A stretch of DNA of 32,839 nucleotides from Candidatus Mediterraneibacter avicola (GTDB taxonomy: Bacteria; Bacillota; Clostridia; Lachnospirales; Lachnospiraceae). The position numbers and the translations under genes were made by a program. The DNA is taken from the NCBI GenBank assembly GCA_019115385.1, contig DXDR01000044.1, positions 1 through 32,839 on the forward strand, given 5' to 3'. Below, in pieces: positions 1-7,646 of the stretch. The notes beneath the pieces are model-generated. The model searched no databases. It had not been told where the DNA came from and worked only from the letters and a program-made list of their open reading frames with translations. Each line of letters starts with the position of its first letter. The first letter of the stretch is position 1.

Positions 1-155
1 CAGCGCTTTCTTCCCGTTTCCGCCATCTTTTCCGCATTCCCTTTGGTAATCCTTATGCTGCTCAGCCATTGGAATTCTGTTGTTTCTCCAGCCTTTTCTT
101 CCCGATATCTTAATACGTGTACCGGTTTGCCATCATAATCAATATCATTCACGAA
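1..155 (-). pseudogene. C-terminal fragment of a transposase-like protein (runs off the left edge)
   Basis: Reading leftwards from 155, one frame stays open to the window edge. It encodes about 51 residues including DYDGKPVHVLRYREE, TEFQWLSSIRIT and a basic end (METGRKR-like). This resembles the tail of a DDE-type transposase family common in clostridial mobile elements, where a TxFxW(I/V) strand is followed by a basic GR(K/G)RWxIENEGFN block; the window stops just before that block, so the key part cannot be seen. There is no start codon and the frame is closed by a stop just upstream, so this is a fragment joined to the broken end of topB. The family is assigned from memory of its sequence pattern only. 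Confidence 0.45.
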
Positions 156-1561
156 TTCGGCTTGCCCGTCTTTTCACTGTAGAGGCCGGAAATAAAAACA
201 CGCCCCTCCTTCAGGAGCGTCGCAGCGACAGATTTCGTTATGGATTTCTTTTTATTGGAGAAAAAGTAATTGGATTTCCATAGAGCGAAAGAGCAGGCTT
301 TATTTTCACAGAAAAAACCTTTTGCTCCTTCTACTACAGATCCGCCGCAGCGTGGACAGGTGCCAATCCTTTTGTGATTGTCCGCATTGGCTTTGCCAAG
401 CAGCGGGAGGTAGGCGGCGTTGGGGGTATTGTTCTGCTTTATGAGATCGCATACCAATCCGGCAATTCCCTCCATAAAGGCAGTCGCACTCATTTCGCCT
501 CGCTCTACTTGTTTCAGCATGGATTCCCATTCGGCGGTAAGAGAAGGCGACTTGATTCCCTCGGGAAGAACGGCAATCAAATGGACGCCTTTGTCCGAAG
601 GAATAAGCTGTTTTTTCTTTCTCTGGAGAAAACCCGTAGATACCAGCTTTTCCAAAGTTGCCGCTCGGGTAGCCGATGTGCCAAGACCTTTGCGCTCGGC
701 GTCATCCGGCATTTCGTCTACGCCAGCCGTTTCCATTGCCGCCAGCAGGCTATCCTCGGTATAATGCTTTGGCGGGTTGGTTTTTCCCTCGCGCACGCTG
801 GCAGAGATATTTGCAAACCGCTGGCCTTCCCGCAATTCCGGCAATCGGGCAGTATCTTCGCTTTCATCCTCCGGTTTTGCGGTTTGCTTTAATCCGCTGC
901 GAAAAGCACGTTCAATTTCTTTCCAGCCGTCCAGCAGGACGGTTTTTCCTTTTGCGGTAAAACGATAGGTTTCAGCCTCCAAGGTTGCTGTAACGGCCTC
1001 AAAGCAATACGGCTGTCCGGTGGCGCAAAGCAGACGGGCAGCCAGCAGCATCAGCACATCCTTTTCCCCTGCGGGGAGAGCCGATAAATCCGTATGTGCA
1101 ATCTCGGCAGTAGGCAGGATGGCATGATGATCTGTGACCTTGCTATCGTTGATAATCCGTTCCAGCTCCGGCGCGGCGTTGCCGTCGCCTGCAAACGGCA
1201 TGTTCTGCCATAGCCACAAAGCAAGGGAACCCACGGTAGCCTGCATATCCGCTGTAATATACTGGCTGTCCGTGCGCGGATAGGTTGCCAGTTTCTTTTC
1301 GTATAAGCTCTGGAGATAATCAAGGGTTACTTGATATTTCCAGCTTGCAGGGAGAATCGGCAGATCGTCATATCTCCATTTTGCGTATTTTTCATCATAG
1401 GCTCCCGGCTGCGCCAGTTCTACCAAATGGCCGACGCACCACGATACAAGCCAGCCGTTACCTTCCAGATAGCCATCTTGTTTCTTTTTCGCACCCAGCA
1501 CTGCGGCCAAAGCCTGTGCAACGCTGGGCTTTTCTGCAATTACAAGTTGGTATTGCTCCAT
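149..1561 (-). pseudogene. topB: DNA topoisomerase III of a conjugative element, internally deleted and 3'-truncated
   Basis: The start MEQYQLVIAEKPSVA is typical of ICE-borne TopB, with a fair Shine-Dalgarno (GAGG) six bases upstream of the ATG. Residues 1-78 are the first part of the TOPRIM domain and keep its glutamate (E10). The frame then jumps, around residue 79 (near base 1327), into the segment just before the active site. The catalytic tyrosine lies in TYPRTDS (Y94), and the zinc-ribbon tail (CPRCGG...CENKAC) follows. Family members are about 690 residues; this reading frame is 470. About 200 residues are missing, including the DAGREGE metal-binding motif and the rest of the gate. 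The C-terminus leaves the family pattern after SEKTGK, where it meets the transposase fragment. The reading frame survives the deletion, but relaxation activity should be lost. Confidence 0.85.
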
Positions 1562-1590
1562 TGCTTACCTCGCTTTCTTTGAATTTTGGG

Positions 1591-1627
1591 ATAAAAAATA
1601 ACGCCCACCATTTTCAGTGAGCGTTAT
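1591..1627 (-). terminator. Rho-independent terminator after the AAA ATPase gene
   Basis: ATAACGCCCAC (1598-1608) pairs with GTGAGCGTTAT (1617-1627) with one mismatch and an 8-base loop. On the minus strand the stem is followed by a T-rich run (TTTTTTAT). It sits between the stop of the ATPase gene at 1642 and the start of topB at 1561, so it separates the two. Confidence 0.75.
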
Positions 1628-1641
1628 GCTTTCTGTGAGTC

Positions 1642-3102
1642 TTATAGTTTTCCGTTTTGTCCCTCTGCTTCTGTCTTTCCTAAGATATAGAGGAAAGCGG
1701 TGGCAGGGACGCGCAGAATGGGTACTATTGTTTCGTGTTTGGTGATGCCAAAATCGTCAAGCCGTTTTGTGATTAAAAAAGCGTCCGTGACTTTGGATTT
1801 TTCGTCCTGACATAGCTCGACAATGGCATCCGTTGCCGCAATGTGGGAATTGTTACGGTATTTCACTTCGCAAAGAATCTTCTGGCGGGGAAGCTCTACC
1901 ACCACATCGACTTCTTTCTGATTGTCCTTTGCCTTTCTGAAATAGCCGAGGCTTGCCGTGCTGCCCTGATAGAAGGAAACCATATGCTTGTAGACGGTGG
2001 TTTCCACCATTGCGCCCAGTTCCTTTTCGTCTGAAAGCACATCGTCAATCATCAGCACTGCATTGCGGATGGCCGCATCTGCAATAAAAATTTTCGGCTT
2101 CCCTTTTAGAGCGCCTTTGCTGCCCACATCCATTGGCTTTGCCAGATAAATGAGATTGGACATTTCCAGCGCCTTGATGTAGCTGCCAATGGTTGTGATA
2201 GAGGTGTTCTCCAGTTCTTTTGCCGCCGTCGTTGCGTTAAAAATTTCCGTGGAGTTCATACACAGATAGAGAAACAGTTTTTCCATCAACAGCGGGCTTC
2301 GGATATTAAAGAGGGACAGCACATCCCGCTTGATTACCTTATCCACCACATCTTCCCGCAGCATTCTTTGCGCATAGGCGTCATCATCTGATAACACCAG
2401 CTCTGGAAAACCGCCGATCATAAGATAACGGTTAAAATGATTTTGCAGTGGGGTGAATTGATCCATCAAATCGCCAAGCTGCGTCGGACTCATATGTTTA
2501 AGCTCGGATAAGCGTAAATCATCCGGCAGAAGCGGCAAATCCAGATCAAGCAGCCTGCAATACTCATAAAAAGACATGGTAGGGATTTTGAGAACGCTCC
2601 ACCGTCCCGTGCCGCTGTCTGCGGAACCCTTTTCTAAGACAGGGCTGGCGGATCCCGTGGCGATCAGCCGAATATCCTTCCGGCTGTCATAAATCACCTT
2701 CATCCAGAGTTCCCAGTTTTCGGTGTACTGCACTTCATCAAAAAGGATATACCTTGTGCCTTCAATGGGGTACATCGTCTCATAAATGGACAGAACATTT
2801 TCCGCATTGACAAGTTTCAGAATCGGATTATCAAAGGTGGCGTACAGGATATTTCTGGGATTTATGCCTTCGTCAATCAGGTGGTCGATGATCTGATACA
2901 GAATCGTCGTCTTGCCCACGCGCCTCATGCCGGATAAAACGGCAAACCTTCGGATGCTCTTGTGGGTGAGCGTTTTCAAAGCCTCGTAATAGGCCAGTCT
3001 CTTTTGCGGCTTGCTTTCATCCTTGATGGCAGAAGGTGTGCGCCACCAAGGGTTATACTGCCGCAATACTTTCATGACCTGTTCATCATTTACAATCGCC
3101 AT
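1642..3102 (-). CDS. AAA ATPase with DUF4143 and a nuclease-like C-terminus
   Basis: A 486-residue protein beginning MAIVNDEQVM. The ATG at 3102 is preferred over the upstream 3144 codon because GGAGGTG lies at ideal distance before it. The Walker A motif is GMRRVGKTT (about residues 58-66), Walker B is YILFDEVQ (about 119-125), and the sensor strand is LIATGSAS. The middle contains the DUF4143-type region (IGGFPELV, then a winged-helix-like stretch). The C-terminus has EVDVVVE followed by ILCEVKYR, a pattern like a PD-(D/E)xK nuclease fold. Proteins of this class are abundant in gut anaerobes and their substrate is unknown. It has its own promoter and terminator and looks intact, unlike every neighbour in the conjugative-element relic, so it is probably a later insertion or cargo gene. 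Confidence 0.85.
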   Translation of the reverse strand: MAIVNDEQVMKVLRQYNPWWRTPSAIKDESKPQKRLAYYEALKTLTHKSIRRFAVLSGMRRVGKTTILYQIIDHLIDEGINPRNILYATFDNPILKLVNAENVLSIYETMYPIEGTRYILFDEVQYTENWELWMKVIYDSRKDIRLIATGSASPVLEKGSADSGTGRWSVLKIPTMSFYEYCRLLDLDLPLLPDDLRLSELKHMSPTQLGDLMDQFTPLQNHFNRYLMIGGFPELVLSDDDAYAQRMLREDVVDKVIKRDVLSLFNIRSPLLMEKLFLYLCMNSTEIFNATTAAKELENTSITTIGSYIKALEMSNLIYLAKPMDVGSKGALKGKPKIFIADAAIRNAVLMIDDVLSDEKELGAMVETTVYKHMVSFYQGSTASLGYFRKAKDNQKEVDVVVELPRQKILCEVKYRNNSHIAATDAIVELCQDEKSKVTDAFLITKRLDDFGITKHETIVPILRVPATAFLYILGKTEAEGQNGKL

Positions 3103-3181
3103 AATACACCTCCATAATACTATGTTTCCAACGAAGTTTCGCAATTATACTATCGCTTTCATCTCGGAGTTTACAAAGTAT

Positions 3182-3210
3182 ATTATAGCAACAGCTTAAG
3201 CAAATTGCAA
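3182..3210 (-). promoter_or_regulatory. Sigma-A promoter of the AAA/DUF4143 gene
   Basis: On the minus strand, -35 TTGCAA (3205-3210), a 17-base spacer, and a perfect -10 TATAAT (3182-3187). It lies about 80 bases upstream of the ATG at 3102 and just beyond the group II intron tail. Confidence 0.6.
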
Positions 3211-3265
3211 GTCATATTGTGTAAACGGGCGAAACGCGAGGCAAAAATGCACTCGAAGGGAAAAC

Positions 3266-3345
3266 AATCGAGTAGGAGGTAGGCGATCATTCGCCACCGA
3301 CCTCTCACACCACCGTGCGTACCGTTCGGTATACGGCGGTTCAAT
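3266..3345 (-). mobile_element. 3' tail (domains V-VI) of a group II intron
   Basis: On the minus strand the segment starts with GAACCGCCGTATACCGAACG and continues to a long stem closed by ACGGTGGT (3309-3316 paired with 3333-3340), which has the shape of intron domain V. It is followed by a second hairpin, GAGGT(3276-3280)/ACCTC(3300-3304) with inner arms GGCGA/TCGCC, like domain VI. The end CTACTCGATT is typical of bacterial group II intron 3' boundaries. No reverse transcriptase or maturase sequence is present, so only about 80 bases of the element remain. The 3' edge is approximate. Confidence 0.7.
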
Positions 3346-3349
3346 CAAC

Positions 3350-3730
3350 TTAACAAGTAACACGCCTTTCAGCGTAGTAGTCCTCGGCATACTCACGCAA
3401 GCTGGAAAACATGGAGCCATCCCGCATGTTATGCCCGTAAATGATTGTGTTGTTGTCGGAAAAATCCGGTGCGTTTTCGTAGTCAATGAACGGGCAGCCG
3501 TTTTTATTTGCCGTGCCGTCATACAGGTGCTTTAGATAATAGGCGTTATCATCACTCTGCACGATAGGATAGCTGATAGCCGTGCCCGGTGATTCCAGCC
3601 AACCCTTTACATCAGCGCCTTTTTCCAACAATGTCGCAAAATCCACAGAAGGAAGCAAAGCAGCGGAAGTCTCGGGCATGGATTCCGGCGTGGATGCTTC
3701 GTCATTTTCCGTTGCCAGCGCATCCTGCAC
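3350..3730 (-). pseudogene. Class B sortase fragment
   Basis: About 126 residues resemble the first half of a conjugative-element class B sortase: DVKGWLE..GTAISYPIVQSDDN.YYLKHLYDG, then FIDYENAPDFSDNNTIIYGHNM. The catalytic histidine is present in YGHNM. The N-terminal membrane anchor is missing: the frame opens at a GTG shortly after a TAA, in the junction with the helix-turn-helix fragment. The second half, with the catalytic cysteine (TLSTC-type) and arginine, is also missing; the sequence stops matching at YYAERRV and the intron tail begins. It cannot be an active transpeptidase. In ICEs of this group a class B sortase lies near topB, which fits the order here. Confidence 0.75.
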
Positions 3731-3732
3731 AG

Positions 3733-4305
3733 TCAGGTATTACCACTGCTTCGCTGCCGTCCACGCGGAAGGGTATCATCATAAGGGACCGGCTTACTTG
3801 GAGTAGGCCGGATTGATGGATGGATAGTTGCTGGATCCGTAATTGATTTTTCAGTCTTTGTTTCTTTAGTATTTAATTGCGTTGGATTTCCCGTATGCGG
3901 AAGAACCGTATTCGGGTTTACCGTATTTGGATTTTCCAAACACGGTTTATCCAAACACGGCTGCGGCACCGTATTTGGATTTTCCAAACGCGGTGAAAAA
4001 GAGTGCCCTTGCTGGGGTTGCTCATAGATCGTGTACTCTATTTTAGCGAGTTTACCATTTGTCCCGCGCTGTTGGCGGCGGGTGATATACCCGTGTTCTT
4101 CCAATTCCAGTACAGCCGTGCGGATGGCGTCAAGGCTTTCCTTGTTAATACATGCCAGCCCGCGCAGGGTGAAATCCCATGATTCGGGCAGCGACAGCAT
4201 TTGTGAGAGTAAGCCTTTTGCCTTTAGGCTGATCGTCTTATCGTTCAAGTGATAATTCGACATTACCGTGAAGCCTTTTGTGCGTTCCACGCGAAAGACT
4301 GCCAT
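3733..4305 (-). pseudogene. Truncated replication-type helix-turn-helix protein of an ICE (DUF6017 type)
   Basis: The ATG at 4305 follows AAGGGAGGAAAACAC, so it is chosen over the 4386 codon. The 190-residue frame begins MAVFRVERTKGFTVMSNYHL, has a winged helix (LKAKGLLSQMLSLPESWDFT..GL..IN..SLDAIRTAVLELEEHGYI), and then a low-complexity linker with repeated NPNTV units. Relatives continue for about 100 more residues into a DUF6017 domain. Here the frame leaves the family after PVPYDD and stops at 3733, where the sortase fragment begins. The linker DNA carries an exact 21-bp direct repeat (3921-3941 and 3969-3989). Confidence 0.7.
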
Positions 4306-4336
4306 GTGTTTTCCTCCCTTCTGTAAAAATGAGAAT

Positions 4337-4374
4337 AAAAAAAGCGTTCCATCCGCATAGATGAAACGCCCTTT
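4337..4374 (-). terminator. Hairpin with T-tract between the sirtuins and the ICE gene
   Basis: GCGTTCCATC (4344-4353) pairs with GATGAAACGC (4360-4369) with one mismatch and a 6-base loop, and the minus strand continues with seven Ts. It can end transcripts coming from the sirtuin pair (stop at 4402). Because it also lies in the leader of the helix-turn-helix gene, it could have been an attenuator for the conjugative element. Confidence 0.6.
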
Positions 4375-4401
4375 AGCTTCCGGCAATTACGCCGGGGATA
4401 T

Positions 4402-5328
4402 TTATGTGGGTTGAGGTTGGAGTTGTTTCAGAATCTCTCCAATATCTCCATTGATACAAATTGACTTCTTTTTTATTTCATCAGGTGCAAAAGCCTCTCC
4501 GTAATTCAAACAGGCATACACCGCATTTTTCCACTCGTATGCCATCCTCCAGAAGCTATATTTGACTATCGTTGGCGTATTGAAGCCAACGGCTGCTTCT
4601 AAAAACAGCACTCTCATGTTTTGATGCCTACGAAGAAAATCGGAATATCGTTGGGCTGCTCGGTGCCAGCCATCGTCCTCCACAAAGGTATCATCAGACC
4701 GAAGATTCATACTCATAGGCTTGCCGCACTTTGGACAGTGGGGAACCAAATCAGAAGGAATTTTCATTTCAGGCAAAATCCCTTCCGGCAAACTTAACCC
4801 GCCATTTTCAGAGATCACATAGCCTTGTGCTTCAACCATTTTACGGATAATCGCTGCATTGTCATAGGTTCCTTGATGACAAGGCACACTGCACTGAAAT
4901 AAGCCATAATCCCCTTGCGTATAGAACAGGCGGTGTTTGTCAAAACCCGCTTTTTGAAAGCAATGATCCACATTGGTTGTCAAAACGAAATAATCTTTAT
5001 CCTTTACCAAGTCATAAAGCTCTCTATAAACAGGCTTCGGAGCATCCATATACCGGTTGATGTAAATATACCGGCTCCAGTACGCCCAATGTTCTTCCAG
5101 CGTACCATACGGATAGAAGCCACCGGAATACATGTCCTTGAAGTGATATTTAGAAGCAAAATCACCGAAGTATTTTTCAAACCGTTCACCAGCATAAACC
5201 AATCCGGCAGAAGTAGATAGCCCGGCTCCGGCACCAATGATTACGGCATCCGCACTGGCTATTGCCTCGTGCAATTTGGTAATACCATTTGGGGTATCTT
5301 CAAATTTAGGCGCTCTCCAGCCGAACAT
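4402..5328 (-). CDS. Sir2-family NAD-dependent protein (macrodomain-linked sirtuin type), intact copy
   Basis: A 308-residue protein starting at the ATG at 5328, which follows GAGGTG; the GTG at 5337 is less well placed. The NAD-binding loop is GAGAGLSTSAG (about 33-42). The catalytic core has TTNVDH (117-122) and TQGDYG (137-142), where the usual sirtuin histidine is replaced by glutamine, as reported for class M sirtuins that act as protein ADP-ribosyltransferases. A zinc pair is visible as QCSVPC and CPKCG. Class M enzymes are often encoded with a macrodomain protein and a lipoyl carrier; neither is nearby. Its ATG overlaps the stop of the upstream paralogue (TAATG), so translation should be coupled. 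A TATAAT at 5362-5367 may provide its own promoter. It looks richer in A+T than the upstream copy. Confidence 0.85.
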   Translation of the reverse strand: MFGWRAPKFEDTPNGITKLHEAIASADAVIIGAGAGLSTSAGLVYAGERFEKYFGDFASKYHFKDMYSGGFYPYGTLEEHWAYWSRYIYINRYMDAPKPVYRELYDLVKDKDYFVLTTNVDHCFQKAGFDKHRLFYTQGDYGLFQCSVPCHQGTYDNAAIIRKMVEAQGYVISENGGLSLPEGILPEMKIPSDLVPHCPKCGKPMSMNLRSDDTFVEDDGWHRAAQRYSDFLRRHQNMRVLFLEAAVGFNTPTIVKYSFWRMAYEWKNAVYACLNYGEAFAPDEIKKKSICINGDIGEILKQLQPQPT

Positions 5329-6170
5329 TAAGCACACCTCTTTTCTTCATAGTTATTTGAAATTATATCGGAATGAATTTGAATCTGTTGCTTTATCAAA
5401 TTTATTTTTGAGTTCCTACTGGTGCGCAATACATAAAATATCGGGGTATTGTACCCCACGCCCAGTTCCAGATAAAGGGTTCTCATTCCCTGATGGCGCT
5501 TTATAAACAAGGCGTACCTCTCTGCCGCCTCATACCATCCTGCGTCCTGTACAAAAGTATCGTCCGAACGCAGATTCATAGCCGCAGGCTTCCCGCAGTT
5601 CGGACAGCGGGGCACCAGTTCCGACGGGATGCGCATATCCTCCTGCCGGTCCAGCATGGCGCGGACGATTTCTTCATTGTCCCACGTCTTCTGGCAGCAG
5701 GGCTCCGAACATTGGAACAGCCCGTAATCTCCCTGAGTATAGAACATCCTGTCCTTTTCAAAGCTCGCTTTCTGGAAACAGTGATCCACATTTGTGGTCA
5801 GGACGAAATAGTCCCTGCCTTTTACAAGCGCAAGCAGTTCATCGTAAACCGGTTTGGGCGCATCTGCATACCGGTTGATCCAGATATAGCGGCTCCAGTA
5901 TGCCCAGTGCTCTTCCAGCGAGTCAAAAGGATAAAAACCGCCGGAATACATATCCCGAAAGCCGTATTTTTCTATAAAATCTGAGAAATGTTTTTCAAAA
6001 CGCTTCCCGTCATAGACGAATCCCGCTGACGCGGAGAGTCCTGCTCCTGCCCCGATCACGACGGCATCCGACTCACTCAGCGCGTTTTTCAGCCGTTCAA
6101 GATTTGTTTCTGCAAGCTCTGATGCAGGATCTGTCACTCCATTTCTCTGTTCCATCCTCGTAGAAAACAT
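5328..6170 (-). CDS. Sir2-family protein, C-terminally truncated paralogue
   Basis: A 280-residue frame starting at the ATG at 6170 after GAAGGTG. It is closely similar to the next gene through GAGAGLSASAG, RDMYSGGFYPF, TTNVDHCFQKA, FYTQGDYG, CSEPC, CPNCG and ELGVGYNTP. After NTP the match stops. The last 37 or so residues (IFYVLRTSRNSK... to EEKRCA) are unrelated and A+T-rich, while the intact copy continues with IVKYSFWRMAYEWKNAVYAC and about 45 more residues. The missing part normally completes the Rossmann fold near the NAD site, so activity is doubtful. The change point (about 5440) looks like a recombination junction that brought in the downstream copy with its own 5' region. Confidence 0.75.
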   Translation of the reverse strand: MFSTRMEQRNGVTDPASELAETNLERLKNALSESDAVVIGAGAGLSASAGFVYDGKRFEKHFSDFIEKYGFRDMYSGGFYPFDSLEEHWAYWSRYIWINRYADAPKPVYDELLALVKGRDYFVLTTNVDHCFQKASFEKDRMFYTQGDYGLFQCSEPCCQKTWDNEEIVRAMLDRQEDMRIPSELVPRCPNCGKPAAMNLRSDDTFVQDAGWYEAAERYALFIKRHQGMRTLYLELGVGYNTPIFYVLRTSRNSKINLIKQQIQIHSDIISNNYEEKRCA

Positions 6171-6249
6171 CTTAAATCACCTTCGTCTTTTATATTGTCA
6201 AACTCTTTTCCGTTTGCAGTATTATCATAACCCCAATTCTTATAAATAA

Positions 6250-6263
6250 AAAGTACGTACTTT
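6250..6263. promoter_or_regulatory. 14-bp perfect palindrome in the sirtuin/ArsR intergenic region
   Basis: AAAGTACGTACTTT is a perfect palindrome. About five bases downstream lies a second inverted repeat, GTAAC-ATA-GTTAC, followed by a further GGTTAC half. The cluster lies between two divergent genes, a sirtuin and an ArsR-type regulator fusion, where an autoregulatory operator is expected. Which protein binds is unknown. Confidence 0.4.
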
Positions 6264-6408
6264 CCTGTAACATAGTTACCTGAAGGTTACTTTTGTGTTC
6301 TTACCGGACCGGATTAAACGTACGGACAAGTCTTCGGATCTGTATCGCATCTGCAGGCGTAATGGTCTTGATTTTCTTTACCGATACTGCACATTTTAAA
6401 ATTTATAG

Positions 6409-6414
6409 TATAAT
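6409..6414 (+). promoter_or_regulatory. Likely -10 element of the ArsR-nitroreductase gene
   Basis: TATAAT lies 33 bases before the ATG at 6447. No convincing -35 hexamer is seen at 16-18 bases upstream, so the promoter may need an activator or be weak. Confidence 0.45.
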
Positions 6415-6446
6415 AGTTTAAACCGATGAACCAAAGGAGCATATCT

Positions 6447-7322
6447 ATGACAGATCATGAAAAGGAAATCAGCAGCCTCGCAGCAGAGTTTGAACGCTGC
6501 CGGAAGATCCTGCTGGCGCTCGGCGACGAAAACCGCCAGCACCTTATTCTGGAAATGATGCAGATGGGAGAATGCGGCGGGGTCCGCGTAGGTGCAGTCA
6601 CTGAAAAAACGCACCTCTCCCGGCCCGCCGTCTCCCATCATATCCAGATACTAAAGATGGATTTAAAAGAAGCAATGAAAGTACGACACAGTGTACGCCA
6701 GTATGAGGTCAGGCCTCTTGAAGCTGAAACTGTCTCGGAACTGGAAAAAGAAATCAGCATTTGCAACAGAGAAAGCGGGCTGCACATCCAGCTTGTAAAA
6801 AATGAGCCGAAGGCCTTCGACGGCTTTATGGCTCATTACGGAAAGTTCAGCGGGGTCACAAATTATATCGCCATGATCGGAAAGAAAGGGCCCGGCCTGG
6901 CTGAAGCATGCGGATACTACGGGGAGCGGCTTGTCCTCAAAGCACAGCAGCTTGGCCTCAATACATGCTGGACAGCCATGACTTATAATAAAATAAAAAC
7001 CGCTTTTACCGTGGAAACCGACGAGAAGCTGTGCATCGTCATCGCCCTGGGATATGGGAAGACAAACGGTGTTCCTCACAAGTCGAAATCTGTGGATGCC
7101 GTAGCAAAAGCAGACGGCCCCCTTCCCGACTGGTTCAAAGCCGGCGCTGAAGCCGCCCTGCTCGCCCCGACCGCCATGAATCAGCAGAAATTTACATTTA
7201 CACTTAAAGGGAACGAAGTCTCTGCAAAGGCAGGGCTTGGTTTCTACACAAAAATCGACCTGGGAATCGCAAAATATCATTTTGAATACGGAGCGGGAAC
7301 AGAAAACTTCACCTGGAAATAG
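6447..7322 (+). CDS. ArsR-type DNA-binding domain fused to a TM1586-type nitroreductase
   Basis: The ATG at 6447 follows AAAGGAG at 7 bases, giving 291 residues. Residues 1-70 are the first part of an ArsR-like winged helix (LALGDENRQHLILEMM, then THLSRPAVSHHIQILK, the recognition helix). Residue 71 is MDLKEAMKVRHSVRQY, the typical N-terminus of a nitroreductase of the TM1586 type, continuing with GVTNYIAMIGKKGP, ACGYYGERLVLKAQQLGLNTCW and LLAPTAMNQQKF to the natural C-terminus. The ArsR wing and its C-terminal helix are missing. The join falls exactly on the nitroreductase start codon, and that internal ATG (6657) has no Shine-Dalgarno. A deletion between adjacent regulator and enzyme genes explains it best. 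Flavin-dependent reduction is likely; DNA binding is uncertain. Confidence 0.8.
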   Translation: MTDHEKEISSLAAEFERCRKILLALGDENRQHLILEMMQMGECGGVRVGAVTEKTHLSRPAVSHHIQILKMDLKEAMKVRHSVRQYEVRPLEAETVSELEKEISICNRESGLHIQLVKNEPKAFDGFMAHYGKFSGVTNYIAMIGKKGPGLAEACGYYGERLVLKAQQLGLNTCWTAMTYNKIKTAFTVETDEKLCIVIALGYGKTNGVPHKSKSVDAVAKADGPLPDWFKAGAEAALLAPTAMNQQKFTFTLKGNEVSAKAGLGFYTKIDLGIAKYHFEYGAGTENFTWK

Positions 7323-7371
7323 CGTCCCTATATCCCGCTGCGGCTACAGCCAGAGCCTTGATTTTATTGCT

Positions 7372-7618
7372 CTATTTTCCAAATAGTTTTTCGGCCTCCC
7401 GCATATTTTCCATGATCGGGACATGGAACGGACATCTTGTCTCACAGGCGCCGCAGTTTCGGATCTGACGCGTAAAGATCAAAATAATTAATCCCCTGGC
7501 TCTGTGCTTCATCCAGGAGCTTTTTCGTATTGCGATATCCGTCCTCCGCAAAACTCTCACATCCGAGTCCTATCTCACTGACAAGCAGTCCAGTGTTTCC
7601 CAATTCGCGATATTTCAT
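7372..7618 (-). pseudogene. Aldo/keto reductase remnant: both ends kept, middle deleted
   Basis: The ATG at 7618 starts MKYRELGNTGLLVSEIGLGC, a classic aldo/keto reductase N-terminus, and continues to INYFDLYASDPKLRRL before a TGA at 7442-7444. In an overlapping different frame the sequence resumes with NCGACETRCPFHVPI and MREAEKLFGK, the four-cysteine tail of the ferredoxin-containing aldo/keto reductase class. About 250 residues between the two ends are missing and the frame is shifted. An AAGGAG lies 13 bases upstream. It follows the symporter gene on the same strand. Confidence 0.8.
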
Positions 7619-7646
7619 TATTATTTTCTGTCTCCTTACTTTCTAT

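Noticed and set aside
150-160. EcoRI-like GAATTC at the topB/transposase junction as a cloning join
   Set aside because: A six-base site occurs by chance often and there is no vector sequence.
4402-6170. Sirtuin pair as an anti-phage NADase defence system
   Set aside because: No partner domain (APAZ, SLOG, HerA or similar) is fused or adjacent, and the sequence pattern is that of the stand-alone class M type.
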